Program-made: the position numbers and the translations under genes
Part shown: positions 42,779-51,549 of the stretch, piece after piece
Numbering within the stretch: position 1 is the first letter of the stretch
How the letters are laid out: the number at the start of each line of letters is the position of its first letter
Source of the DNA: Pseudoclavibacter endophyticus
Lineage (GTDB): Bacteria; Actinomycetota; Actinomycetes; Actinomycetales; Microbacteriaceae
DNA length: 64,000 bases
Reading direction: 5' to 3'
NCBI RefSeq assembly: GCF_008831085.1
Contig: NZ_WBJY01000001.1
Coordinates: forward strand, 434,001 to 498,000
The notes under the pieces: generated by a model
Told to the model about the DNA's origin: nothing
Database searches by the model: none
Seen by the model: the letters and a program-made list of their open reading frames with translations, nothing else

Positions 42779-43912
42779 ATGGTTCAGCGCGTCGGCGTCA
42801 TCGGTGGCGGACAACTTGCACGCATGATGATCCCCCCGGCGGTCGAGCTCGGCATCGAGATCGCCGTGCTCGCCGAGCAGGAGGGCTCGAGCGCCCGTCA
42901 GGCGGCCACGCTCGTCGGCGACTACCGCGACGAGGCGACCGTGCTGGCCTTCGCCGAAACGGTCGACGTCGTCACCTTCGACCACGAGCACGTGCCCCAG
43001 CCCGTGCTTCGCGCGCTCGTCGACCGTGGCGTCCGCGTGCATCCGGGCCCGCACGCGCTCGAGTTCGCGCAGGACAAGCTGCGGATGCGCGAGCGGCTCA
43101 GCGAGCTCGGTGTTCCGGTCCCCGAGTGGGCGACGGTTCGCGGCCCGGACGAGCTGCAGGCCTTCATCGATGCGAACGGCGGAGCGGCGGTGCTGAATCT
43201 CCCCCGCGGTGGCTACGACGGCAAGGGCGTGCGGGTCGTGCGCTCGGGCGCCGATGGCGCCGACTGGTTCGGTCGCGGCGATTTCGACGCGCTGCTCGTG
43301 GAGGAGCTCGTCGACTTCCGTCGCGAGCTCGCCCAGCTCGTCGCGCGCCGGCCGAGCGGCGAGCGGGCGTTCTGGCCCGTCGTCGAGACGGTGCAGCGCG
43401 ACGGCGTGTGCGCAGAGGTCGTCGCCCCCGCGCCCGGAACCGAGGGCGGCGCCGATCGCGTGCGCACGGTGACGAGCCAGATCGCCGAGCGCATCGCCGA
43501 GGGGCTCGACGTGACCGGCGTGCTGGCGGTCGAGCTGTTCGAGACGACCGACCAGCGCGTGCTCGTGAACGAGCTGGCCATGCGACCGCACAACTCGGGC
43601 CACTGGACGATCGACGGCTCGGTCACGAGCCAGTTCGAACAGCACCTCCGTGCCGTGCTCGACCTGCCGCTCGGCGACACCGCCGTGGTTTCGTCGTGGT
43701 CGGTCATGATCAACGTCCTGGGCGGCCCGCAGTCGGAGCCGATCGACGCGAGGTTCGCGCAGGCGTGGCAGTCGTACCCCGGCGCGAAGCTCCACACGTA
43801 CGGCAAGGATGCTCGACCGGGCAGGAAGGTCGGTCACGTCACGGTTGTGGGCGAGGACCTCGACGACGTCGCCTACCGCGCCCGCGCGGCGGCGGACGCG
43901 TTCGACGACTGA
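42779..43912 (+). CDS. purK: N5-carboxyaminoimidazole ribonucleotide synthase
   Basis: ATG 42779 with GAGGAG upstream gives 377 residues; MVQRVGVIGGGQLARMM is the typical start. ATP-grasp features are FDHEHVPQPVL near 65, LNLPRGGYDGKGV near 140 and VELFETTDQRVLVNELAMRPHNSGHWTIDG spread over 248-280. It carboxylates AIR with bicarbonate and ATP to N5-CAIR, which PurE then rearranges. The open frame extends far upstream, but no start there matches the family. Confidence 0.97.
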   Translation: MVQRVGVIGGGQLARMMIPPAVELGIEIAVLAEQEGSSARQAATLVGDYRDEATVLAFAETVDVVTFDHEHVPQPVLRALVDRGVRVHPGPHALEFAQDKLRMRERLSELGVPVPEWATVRGPDELQAFIDANGGAAVLNLPRGGYDGKGVRVVRSGADGADWFGRGDFDALLVEELVDFRRELAQLVARRPSGERAFWPVVETVQRDGVCAEVVAPAPGTEGGADRVRTVTSQIAERIAEGLDVTGVLAVELFETTDQRVLVNELAMRPHNSGHWTIDGSVTSQFEQHLRAVLDLPLGDTAVVSSWSVMINVLGGPQSEPIDARFAQAWQSYPGAKLHTYGKDARPGRKVGHVTVVGEDLDDVAYRARAAADAFDD

Positions 43913-44144
43913 GCCCCGCATCCGCCCGCCGGGCATCCGTACCGCGTCTCTGCCACCGCCCGTACAGCTGCCGCCCCCCTCACCCGGGCTCCCAGCCCCA
44001 CTCCTCCGTGGCAGTCTGAGTGCATCAGATGCGCGACACGCCGTTGGATGCTGCGGGCTGTGGCACGCGCTGCACTCGGTTTGCCGCGGTGACTCGGGTG
44101 CGCGTTCATCAGCGCGGTGACAGCGGCCCCGTGCGGCCGCCCGA

Positions 44145-44150
44145 TACCCT
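44145..44150 (+). promoter_or_regulatory. -10 element of a leaderless purE transcript
   Basis: TACCCT lies 7 nt before ATG 44158, and there is no ribosome site in between, consistent with a leaderless mRNA. Confidence 0.45.
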
Positions 44151-44157
44151 CGTCGGC

Positions 44158-44655
44158 ATGACGGATACACCTCGCGTCGGCATCATCATGGGCTCCGACA
44201 GCGATTGGCGGGTGATGTCGGCGGCGCGCGACATCCTGCGCGAGTTCGACGTGCCGGTCGAGGTCGAGGTCGTCTCGGCCCACCGCACGCCCGACAAACT
44301 CGTCTCGTACGCCCGCGGAGCGGCCAGCCGGGGGATCCGCGTCATCATCGCGGGCGCGGGGGGCGCCGCCCATCTGCCCGGCATGGTCGCCTCGATGACG
44401 ACGCTCCCGGTCATCGGCGTGCCGGTGCCCCTGCAGTACCTCGACGGCATGGATTCGCTGCTCTCAATCGTGCAGATGCCGGCCGGCATCCCCGTCGCGA
44501 CCGTCTCGATCGGCGGGGCCAAGAACGCGGGCATCCTCGCCGCGCGCATCCTCGGGACCAGCGACGATGCCCTCCGCGTGCGACTCGACGCCTACGCCGC
44601 CGAGCTCACCGACCTGGTCGAGCAGAAGAACGCGGCCCTGCAGGAGAACCTGTGA
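44158..44655 (+). CDS. purE: N5-carboxyaminoimidazole ribonucleotide mutase
   Basis: The 165-residue class I PurE converts N5-CAIR to [17 protein letters not shown] (residues 8-20), [10 protein letters not shown] near 40, [15 protein letters not shown] near 67 and [16 protein letters not shown] near 115 are the conserved nucleotide and active-site regions; the His of SAHRTP is the catalytic one. It lies 245 bp after purK on the same strand, with its own apparent promoter. Confidence 0.97.
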   Translation: MTDTPRVGIIMGSDSDWRVMSAARDILREFDVPVEVEVVSAHRTPDKLVSYARGAASRGIRVIIAGAGGAAHLPGMVASMTTLPVIGVPVPLQYLDGMDSLLSIVQMPAGIPVATVSIGGAKNAGILAARILGTSDDALRVRLDAYAAELTDLVEQKNAALQENL

Positions 44656-44677
44656 CGCCCGCGAGGCATCGACACCC

Positions 44678-46090
44678 ATGAGTTCACTCTTCAACGCTGG
44701 GCCACAGCTGCCGCTGCGCTATCCCAACACGTCGTCGAGCGAGGTGATGACGCGGCGCGCCTGGTGGCTGCTGCTGTCGAACCTCATCATCCCCGGCACT
44801 GCCCAGGTGCTCGCGGGCAGTCGCCGCTTCGGCCGGTTCATGCTTCGCCTCTGGCTCATCGGCATCGTGACGCTCATCGTGGTCGCGCTGATGGGCCTGT
44901 TCTTCCGCGCACCGCTGCTGTTTCTCGGCACCTCCACGATCGGTCTCACGCTCCTCTGCGCCGTGTTCCTCGTCTTCGTCGCGTGCTGGGTCGTTTCGCA
45001 GCTCGATGCCCTGCGGCTGACCCGCCTCGTCAAGCTGGACGCGCTCGCGCGCCCCCTCATCGGCATCATCGGCGTGGTGCTCGCACTGATTCCCGCGGTT
45101 GTCGGCATCGGCGCCGTCAACGTCACGGCGCAGGTGCAGGACACCGTCTCGACGCTGTTCGGCGGGGGCAGGGGCGGCATCGAGTTCCCGTCCAACGGGC
45201 GAATCAACATCATGATGCTCGGGGGTGACGCGGGCGAGGACCGTGAGGGCAACCGGCCCGACTCGATCAGCGTCATGAGCTTCGACGTGCTCACGGGCCG
45301 GTCGGTCTCGATCGGCATCCCCCGTGCGCTGGAGGGATTCCCCTTCTCCGAGGGGCCCATGCGCGACAAGTACCCCGACGGCTACGGCAATGCGTACGGC
45401 TGCGAGGTCGATGTCTGTTACCTCAACTCGGTGTACACCGAGGTCGAGTTGATGTCGCCCGACCTGTATCCGGATGCTGAATCCGAGGGGTCGCTGCCCG
45501 GCATCGAGGCGACGCGCGACGCGGTCGAGGGCATCACTGGCCTGAAGATCCACTACTACGTGTTCGTCGACATGGCGGGCTTCGCGAGCCTGATCGACGC
45601 CCTTGGCGGGGTCGAGATCAACGTGACGAAGCCCGTCGGCATCGGCATCAATGACGACGGCTCGCCGGGGTGGCAGCCGGCGACCGAGTGGATCGAGCCG
45701 GGCCTGCAGACGATGGACGGCTCAACGGCGCTCTGGTACGCGCGCTCGCGCTACGAGACGACCGACTTCGAGCGCATGGAGCGGCAGCGCGAGCTGCAGG
45801 CCGCGATCATCGGGAAGCTCACACCCCAGAACATCCTCGGCAACCTCGGCCCCGTGCTCGACGCGGCCGAGAACATCGTGGTGTCGGACATGCCGGAGGG
45901 CATGGCGGGGCTCGTCGCCGACCTCCTGCTGCGCTCGCGCGGCCAGCCGAACGGCACGGTCGAGCTGGTGCCTCCGCTCATCGACCAGGGATCGCCCGAC
46001 ATCGGGCTGATCCACGAGCTGGTGCAGGAGTCGTTCACGGCCGAGCCCGAGCCCGAGCCGACCGACGGCGGCGAGGGCGACTCGAGCTAG
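44678..46090 (+). CDS. LytR-CpsA-Psr (LCP) family cell-wall glycopolymer ligase
   Basis: ATG 44678 gives 470 residues. The N-terminal quarter has about four hydrophobic helices, beginning WWLLLSNLIIPGTAQVLAGSRRFGRF like a TM2-type hairpin, where LCP proteins usually have one. The LCP domain (about 178-400) starts INIMMLGGDAGEDREGNRPDSISVMS and includes SIGIPRAL, FVDMAGFASLIDALGGVEI and LWYARSRYETTDFERMERQ with the conserved Arg residues. These enzymes attach teichoic acids, arabinogalactan or other glycopolymers to peptidoglycan. The C-terminus is Glu/Pro-rich. Follows purE by 22 bp. Confidence 0.92.
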   Translation: MSSLFNAGPQLPLRYPNTSSSEVMTRRAWWLLLSNLIIPGTAQVLAGSRRFGRFMLRLWLIGIVTLIVVALMGLFFRAPLLFLGTSTIGLTLLCAVFLVFVACWVVSQLDALRLTRLVKLDALARPLIGIIGVVLALIPAVVGIGAVNVTAQVQDTVSTLFGGGRGGIEFPSNGRINIMMLGGDAGEDREGNRPDSISVMSFDVLTGRSVSIGIPRALEGFPFSEGPMRDKYPDGYGNAYGCEVDVCYLNSVYTEVELMSPDLYPDAESEGSLPGIEATRDAVEGITGLKIHYYVFVDMAGFASLIDALGGVEINVTKPVGIGINDDGSPGWQPATEWIEPGLQTMDGSTALWYARSRYETTDFERMERQRELQAAIIGKLTPQNILGNLGPVLDAAENIVVSDMPEGMAGLVADLLLRSRGQPNGTVELVPPLIDQGSPDIGLIHELVQESFTAEPEPEPTDGGEGDSS

Positions 46091-46094
46091 GTCG

Positions 46095-48245
46095 TCAGGA
46101 TTCGGTGCGGGCGCTCCCGACGAGCCCGAGACCGGCCGAAGCGAGCTGGCGCAGCGACGCGTCGGGCAGGAACGCCTGCGTCAGCCCGCGTCCGATCGCC
46201 GGCAGGTCGCCCTCGTCGCGGTACAGCAGGTAGATCGGCTCATAGCGCGGGTTGAACTTCTTCTTGAACCGATGCAGCGAGCGGAACCCGTACACGGGCT
46301 CGAGCAGTGCGCCGAGCCGGCCGAGCAGGTCGCCAATGACGCCCTCATCTTCGCCGGCTTCGTGGGCGAGCGGCGCGCCCGAGAGCGACAGCATCGATGC
46401 GCCCTCCTCGCCGAAGGCCTGGGCCGACGAGCCGATGAGGTACTCCATGACTGCGCCGAAGCCGCCGTCGCGGCGGCGCATGAGGTCGAGGGTCCAGCCG
46501 CGCACGTGCGGCGCGCCGTCCTCGCCCGCGCGGCCGTAGACGGGAAGCCAGCTGAGCATCCCGTCGACGTTGCCCTGCGGGTCGATCGCGAGCGCGAGAC
46601 GCACGTCCGGGTCGGCGGCCTCCTGCAGGGTGCCGAGCGTGAAGCGCATCTCGGGCAGCTCCTTCTCGCCGACCCACTGCTCTGAGATGGCCTGCAGTTG
46701 CGCGCGCACGGCGAAGGGCTCGTCGGCGAGCCGGGTGAGCCGGAACGTCATGCCCTCGCGATCGGCCCGGCTGAACGACTGCCGCACCTTCGACCACGCC
46801 TTGCCGGTGAACGTGAGTCCCTCGAGATCGACGATCGTGTCATCGGCGATCACGAGCGATCGCCACCCGTCGGGCATTGCGCTGCGCGTTGCCTCAGAGG
46901 CGCTGAAGAAGCAGGGGGCGAGGGCGTTGCGCTCGGCCGCGTCGATGAACTCGCGGATCGAGGTCGCGTGGCCGTCCGGGGCGCCGAGCGGGTCGGCGAG
47001 CACGATCGCAACGCCCGCATGGCTCTGGTAGGGCATGATGCCGGTCTCGGTGCGCAGGTAGCGCATCCTCTCCCACGTCGTCATCCACGACAGCGTGCCG
47101 CCGCCCTCGGTGCGGATGAGGTCGCGCACTTCCTCGACGGTGACCGGGGCGGTTCCCTGCGTGAGCGGGCGCTGGCGCCACAGGCTGAAGGCGCGGCGCG
47201 TGGCGACGAGGAAGACACCGAATGCCGCCCACAGAACGCCAGACGCGAGGGCCACGTCAGCGTCGCCGATGTAGGGCGCGAGCTCGCCGGGCGCCAGCAG
47301 CAGCAGGAGCCCGACGACCACCGCCGTGACGAGGTTGAGCGCGACGAGCAGGAGCGCGAGCAGCCAGCCCCAGCGGCGGCCCTTCCGCAGCCCCAGCACG
47401 GCGAAGCCGACGACGACGAGGTCGAACAGTGCGTCGGCCAGCGAGAACGGCTCGGGCGTGGTGTCGCCGAAGGGGCCGCTCGTGGGCAACCAGAGGACGA
47501 TGAGCGCGATCGCGCCGAGCGCGATGACGGTGGCGACCGCGAGCATCCGCTGCTCGGGGATCGTGGTCTGCTGCACGCGGAACGAGCGATCGATCGCGAG
47601 GATGAGCAGGATCGCGAAGGCGTGCTCGACGTCGGCCAGCGTGCCGAGGAACAGCAGGCTGACGGTGGCGTAGAGGAAGACGAGCACCCAGGCCCGCTGG
47701 CGCCACGGTGCCGCGAAGATGCCGACCGCGGCCGCGATGCAGGCCATCGCGCCGCCCGAGGGGCCGACGTCGATGACCCCGGCGAGACCGGTTGCCCACG
47801 GCCAGCCGGTGAACTGCAGCGCGAAGACGAACAGGGCGGTCGCGAGGATTGCGAAGAGCTGGCCGAGCCAGAACACGCGTAGCGCGACGAGACTGCCGCG
47901 GCGCCACTCCAGGTACCCCATGCCCGCGAAGGCGAGCAGCGTCGGGACGTAGACCCACGGTTCGACGACGAAGAACGTGCCGACGAGCGGGGTCCACCAG
48001 CGTCCCTCGGCGAAGGAGGGTAGGCCGTAAGCGACCTGGTCGAACCAGCCATGCTCGGAGAAGGGCGACCACAGGCTTTGCGAGACGACGCCGGCAGCGA
48101 GCAGGAGTACGACGATCGAGAGCGTGGCCGGCATTCGGGCGGCGGCGCGCAACCAAGCGGGGCGCTGCCGTGGCGCGCCGGATGCCGGGGTTTCGGCGGT
48201 GGGGGTGGGGGAGAGGGAGGGGGGAGAAGACGGCAGCTCGGCCAT
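46095..48245 (-). CDS. Rhomboid-like membrane domain fused to DUF2156 (MprF-like) domain
   Basis: 716 residues. After a Pro-rich start, residues about 40-370 hold roughly ten helices. The first six look rhomboid-like: GRWWTPLVGTFF at 81-92, GYLEWRRGS near 110, GPSGG with Ser163, and His208 in VEHAF as a possible Ser-His dyad. From about residue 375 comes a soluble DUF2156 domain (MTTWERMRYLRTETGIMPYQ, RQSFSRADREGMTFRLTRL, LSLSGAPLAHE, FRSLHRFKKKFNPRYEPIY), the fold that transfers aminoacyl groups to phospholipid in MprF and LysX. The C-terminal call is good; protease activity of the first half is inference. Confidence 0.8.
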   Translation of the reverse strand: MAELPSSPPSLSPTPTAETPASGAPRQRPAWLRAAARMPATLSIVVLLLAAGVVSQSLWSPFSEHGWFDQVAYGLPSFAEGRWWTPLVGTFFVVEPWVYVPTLLAFAGMGYLEWRRGSLVALRVFWLGQLFAILATALFVFALQFTGWPWATGLAGVIDVGPSGGAMACIAAAVGIFAAPWRQRAWVLVFLYATVSLLFLGTLADVEHAFAILLILAIDRSFRVQQTTIPEQRMLAVATVIALGAIALIVLWLPTSGPFGDTTPEPFSLADALFDLVVVGFAVLGLRKGRRWGWLLALLLVALNLVTAVVVGLLLLLAPGELAPYIGDADVALASGVLWAAFGVFLVATRRAFSLWRQRPLTQGTAPVTVEEVRDLIRTEGGGTLSWMTTWERMRYLRTETGIMPYQSHAGVAIVLADPLGAPDGHATSIREFIDAAERNALAPCFFSASEATRSAMPDGWRSLVIADDTIVDLEGLTFTGKAWSKVRQSFSRADREGMTFRLTRLADEPFAVRAQLQAISEQWVGEKELPEMRFTLGTLQEAADPDVRLALAIDPQGNVDGMLSWLPVYGRAGEDGAPHVRGWTLDLMRRRDGGFGAVMEYLIGSSAQAFGEEGASMLSLSGAPLAHEAGEDEGVIGDLLGRLGALLEPVYGFRSLHRFKKKFNPRYEPIYLLYRDEGDLPAIGRGLTQAFLPDASLRQLASAGLGLVGSARTES

Positions 48246-48296
48246 GCGTCAACGATACTCACGTCTTCGGAGACGGTGCGCCGAGCGTGCCGCGCC

Positions 48297-50075
48297 CTAG
48301 TGCGGATAGAGGGAGAACCGCTCCGTCGACGGCGCGTCCGGCGGACTCGTTTCGCTCGGCCCGGGCGGATCCCGATGCGGAATGTCCTTCCAGCCCACTT
48401 CGTACGGCGCGAAGTATCGGTTCACAAGGTGATCGACCGCGATGCGCCAAGGGCCGAAACGATCAAGCCGGGCATACTCATTCCGATACCTCCCCGCCGT
48501 CCACATCGCCGACGATCGGTACCTTCCGAGCATGCTGAACGCTCGCGCGCGGACGGTGGCGTGTGACCCGTCAGAACTCAGCTCGACGATGAGCTGGAAC
48601 TGCAGGTGACTGTGCAAGACACCGTCCTCGGGGCCGGCGCCGTACAGGTCGAAGCTTCGCCGGATCGACGGGCGCCCGCGGTAGATGCCGCGGTGCGCGA
48701 TCTCGATGGTGCCGTCGTCGGTGAACAACTCGGTCAGCTGGTCCCAGGCGAGTGAGGAGAGGTGGTAGCCATACGCGTATTGCGTCTGCTCGATCTCCAC
48801 GAGCGACTCGAGCCTACGTAGCCGCTGCTCGACCGGTAGCGCAGGGTCTGTGGTGCAGTCGCCGTTGGGGGCGGCGATCGGCCATGCGGCGGCCGTTCTG
48901 GTGACGCCGGCGCTCCCTTCGGGCGGTTGGGTGACTGGAGCGGGGCGCTCGGCGCGAGCCAGACGACTGTTCGTGGAGCGGTGTTTCGCCCAGCCTCGGT
49001 CATACGGCGTGAATTGCGCGTCCGAGGCATCGAGGCGTGTGATGCTCCACCCGGTCGCGACGCGAGTGAACTCGATGTCGCACGTGCCGACACCGAGTTC
49101 GTGCCAGATGCCGTATGCCGTCCACTGGGAGAAGAACCGCACGGTGACGCGTGCTCGCCCGTTGTCGAACGTGATCTCGGGTTCGAACAGCACCGTCTCC
49201 AACAACCGGCCTTCGGTGTCGCGGTCGTTGCAGATGGCACGCAGTGCGGCAAGGACCGCGGTGCGTCTCCGGATGGCGCGTGTTCCTAACCGGACGACGA
49301 CGTCGTCGCTGAGCTGATCTGCGAACCGCTCCCAATCGGCGTCATCGAAGGCGTAGCCGAGTCGCGAGACGAGGTACGAGATCTCGAACGTGCGCTCGAG
49401 AGATTCGACGCGTGCCAAAACGGCGTCGTCCGGGTGGGACGGAGTGACATCGGCGTCTGCGTGCTCAGGCGCCTCGTCCCCTACGGGGGCAAGCCTTGGC
49501 TCGAGTTCGAGCGGCTCGCTCGGCACGTTGGGCCAGACCGGGACGTGATGCGTCGTCGGCCGGTCAGGCTCGATGCCGAGCGGCGGACAGGCGTCTGCGT
49601 TCTCGCGCCATCCGCCGTCGAACGGAACGTGAATGGTGCGCTCCCACCGGAGGGAGGCGAGCATCCAGCCGGTCGGCGTCAGTCGGTAGCTGGTGAGCAC
49701 CACGCCATCGGCCCAGTAGGCGCTGCCGTTCCTCGCCCCCGTGTCAAGATCTCGCCAGGTGGCCATGGCGTGATCCCCGGTGGGGCCGACCACGATGATC
49801 GGCATGATCTGCGCGTGCATGGCCAGGTTCGGCATCCCGCCGGGTGAGCTCGGCCCTTCGGCCCCGACGAGCCGTGTCAGGGCGGCTTGAATGCGCCGTC
49901 TCCCGACGAACACTCCGCTCGCGCCGATCTCTATCGTCGCATCCGGCAGGAAGCAGGCCGCAGCCGCCGCGGGATCGGGGCGCGCTAGCAGACGACCGAA
50001 TTGTGATTGGCGTTGCCGGATGGCGCGGATCGCCTCGAGACGAGCGATCCGGGTGCCTAGGTTGTGCGTTGCCAT
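48297..50075 (-). CDS. Protein with three tandem SnoaL-like (NTF2-fold) domains
   Basis: ATG 50075 was chosen because GGAG lies 6 nt upstream; GTG 50108 has none. The 592 residues contain three NTF2-like domains, each starting with a helix such as RLEAIRAIRQRQ, SLERTFEISYLVSRLGYA and RLESLVEIEQTQYAYGY. Each has a middle strand like FLPDATIEIG, QLSDDVVVRLG and LFTDDGTIEIA. Each ends with P-F/Y-D/E-x-G-W (151-156, 357-362, 557-562). The spacing near 205 residues shows internal triplication. Single SnoaL proteins act as isomerases, hydroxylases or dehydratases; the role of a triple one is unknown. Overlaps the next SnoaL gene by 19 bp. Confidence 0.8.
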   Translation of the reverse strand: MATHNLGTRIARLEAIRAIRQRQSQFGRLLARPDPAAAAACFLPDATIEIGASGVFVGRRRIQAALTRLVGAEGPSSPGGMPNLAMHAQIMPIIVVGPTGDHAMATWRDLDTGARNGSAYWADGVVLTSYRLTPTGWMLASLRWERTIHVPFDGGWRENADACPPLGIEPDRPTTHHVPVWPNVPSEPLELEPRLAPVGDEAPEHADADVTPSHPDDAVLARVESLERTFEISYLVSRLGYAFDDADWERFADQLSDDVVVRLGTRAIRRRTAVLAALRAICNDRDTEGRLLETVLFEPEITFDNGRARVTVRFFSQWTAYGIWHELGVGTCDIEFTRVATGWSITRLDASDAQFTPYDRGWAKHRSTNSRLARAERPAPVTQPPEGSAGVTRTAAAWPIAAPNGDCTTDPALPVEQRLRRLESLVEIEQTQYAYGYHLSSLAWDQLTELFTDDGTIEIAHRGIYRGRPSIRRSFDLYGAGPEDGVLHSHLQFQLIVELSSDGSHATVRARAFSMLGRYRSSAMWTAGRYRNEYARLDRFGPWRIAVDHLVNRYFAPYEVGWKDIPHRDPPGPSETSPPDAPSTERFSLYPH

Positions 50076-50461
50076 GTCCGCTCCAGCGTCGCTGAGCGGG
50101 CACGCCACAACAGCCCGTCGAGGAGTCGGTAGTGCACGAACGTGTGCACCATCAGCCGGTCGCCCTTGGCCGCGGCGCCGGACGGGAACTCGGGGGCGTC
50201 TTCGATGAAGCGGAAGTCGGAGATGAACTCTGCTGCGAGCCGGTCGCCGTTCGCAAACGCGTCATCGATACGCATCGTGCGCGTCGATGTCATTTGCACG
50301 GTGCGGTAGTGGTCGACGACCTGGTGCGGCGTCGTGAGCACCGTGCCCTTCGATACGACGAAGTCGATCTCGCGGCAGTAGAACGTGACGAGGCGATCGA
50401 AATCCCCGGCATTGAACGTGTCGATGTAGTCGTGCAACATCGCGACGGCTGGGTGGATCAT
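50057..50461 (-). CDS. Single SnoaL-like (NTF2-fold) protein
   Basis: The 134-residue protein starts at ATG 50461. MLHDYIDTFNAGDFDRLVTFYCREIDFVVSKG, then HQVVDHYRTVQ and FPSGAAAKGDRLMVHTFVHYRLLDGLLWRARSATL, is a typical SnoaL/ketosteroid-isomerase-like fold with a ligand pocket. It shares the strand and overlaps the triple-domain gene, so the two are co-translated and likely act on the same compound. The divergent IclR gene probably regulates them. Confidence 0.82.
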   Translation of the reverse strand: MIHPAVAMLHDYIDTFNAGDFDRLVTFYCREIDFVVSKGTVLTTPHQVVDHYRTVQMTSTRTMRIDDAFANGDRLAAEFISDFRFIEDAPEFPSGAAAKGDRLMVHTFVHYRLLDGLLWRARSATLERTWQRTT

Positions 50462-50698
50462 GCGGATTCCTCTCCGTGTGTGATGACCGTGAGCTTGTGA
50501 GCCGGGACGAATGCGTCATGCACGGTTCCGACCTCGAAGGCGCGCTGATTAGGTGAACAATGCGCATGACTGATCGACGGTTGTCAGCGGGACAACCGCG
50601 AGCAGCAGCGTGAGCGAGGGGCGCCGCCGTTGGCGCGTCCAGGGGATCCGTGCACAAGCATCAGACACGTCGGTGATGCAACAAACACGTGCGAGCTG

Positions 50699-50716
50699 TT
50701 TTCCGTAATGTGGAAA
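50699..50716. promoter_or_regulatory. IclR-type operator candidate
   Basis: TTTTCC (50699-50704), 7-nt spacer, GGAAA (50712-50716): an inverted repeat resembling E. coli IclR sites (GGAAA/TTTCC half-sites). It covers the ribosome site of the IclR gene and lies in the divergent region with the SnoaL operon, consistent with autorepression. Confidence 0.45.
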
Positions 50717-50723
50717 GGGACGG

Positions 50724-51521
50724 ATGCGGCGCGCACGGCGTTGTGGGGAAACGGGGGACCGGGTGACGGCGGCGCAACTCACGCTGAGGGCGGTGGCGTT
50801 GCTCGCGGAGCGCGGAGCGGTGACGGTGACGCAGCTTGCCAGGGCACTCGACGTACCGACGACGACCGCGCACCGCATCCTCGGCGATTGCCGCGCGAGC
50901 GGGTTCGCGACGCAACAGCGATGGGGTGGCCCGTACACGGTGGGCCCGACGCTGCGCGAGACGGCGCGTCTGCTGGAGGCGGAATCTCGATTGAACGAAG
51001 CCACGGACGCGGCCATGTCGTGGCTGGCGAGCGAAAGCGGCGAGATGGTAGCGCTCGCGGTCCTCGAGGGCAGAACCGTGCGTTTCGTCGAGTCCATTCC
51101 CGGTACGAGAGAAACCTCGATCGGCCCGCAGAACGGCCGTGTGCTTCCCGCCTACGCCACGGCGGCGGGGAAGGCGATGCTGTCACGCCGCGACTCGTCC
51201 GATGTCCGCCGCTACTTTCCGGCGAGTGGCGACGAGCCTGAGCCGTTGCAGGGAACAACCTGGCAGCAGTTTGCCGCTCAACTCGAGCGAGTGCGGCAGA
51301 CCGGCTGGGCGGTGACCATGGGCGGATTCCGGGCCCCGATCGCGTCGGTCGCGTCGCCGATCGTGGCCGGCGACGGAACCTGCACGTCGGCCGTCGTCGT
51401 TGTCGCGCCGAGGTCGAGGCTCGACATGAGGCACGAACTGCTTGAGACGGCAAAGCTCGTGGTCAAGGCCGCCGACCGAATCCACCGTCGAGCACGGCCC
51501 ATTGCCGTTGGACGGCCGTGA
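50724..51521 (+). CDS. IclR-family transcriptional regulator
   Basis: ATG 50724 (GAAAGGGA just upstream) gives 265 residues; GTG 50763 is an alternative. The winged helix lies at about 15-75 (TLRAVALLAERGAVTVTQLARALDVPTTTAHRIL). The effector domain includes GEMVALAVLEGRTVRFVESIPG, RVLPAYATAAGKAML and AVTMGGFRAPIASVASPIV. It is divergent from the SnoaL operon and is the obvious candidate for its regulator, probably binding an aromatic or ring-derived small acid. Confidence 0.9.
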   Translation: MRRARRCGETGDRVTAAQLTLRAVALLAERGAVTVTQLARALDVPTTTAHRILGDCRASGFATQQRWGGPYTVGPTLRETARLLEAESRLNEATDAAMSWLASESGEMVALAVLEGRTVRFVESIPGTRETSIGPQNGRVLPAYATAAGKAMLSRRDSSDVRRYFPASGDEPEPLQGTTWQQFAAQLERVRQTGWAVTMGGFRAPIASVASPIVAGDGTCTSAVVVVAPRSRLDMRHELLETAKLVVKAADRIHRRARPIAVGRP

Positions 51522-51535
51522 GCGATCGCCGGCCG
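51513..51535. terminator. Hairpin between IclR and glycosyltransferase genes
   Basis: CGGCCG at 51513-51518 pairs with CGGCCG at 51530-51535 across an 11-nt loop that includes the IclR stop codon. Convergent genes; weak candidate. Confidence 0.35.
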
Positions 51536-51549
51536 CCACCCCGATCCGC

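Noticed and set aside
50076-50108. Longer N-terminus for the triple SnoaL protein
   Set aside because: The GTG at 50108 has no ribosome site, whereas GGAG precedes ATG 50075.
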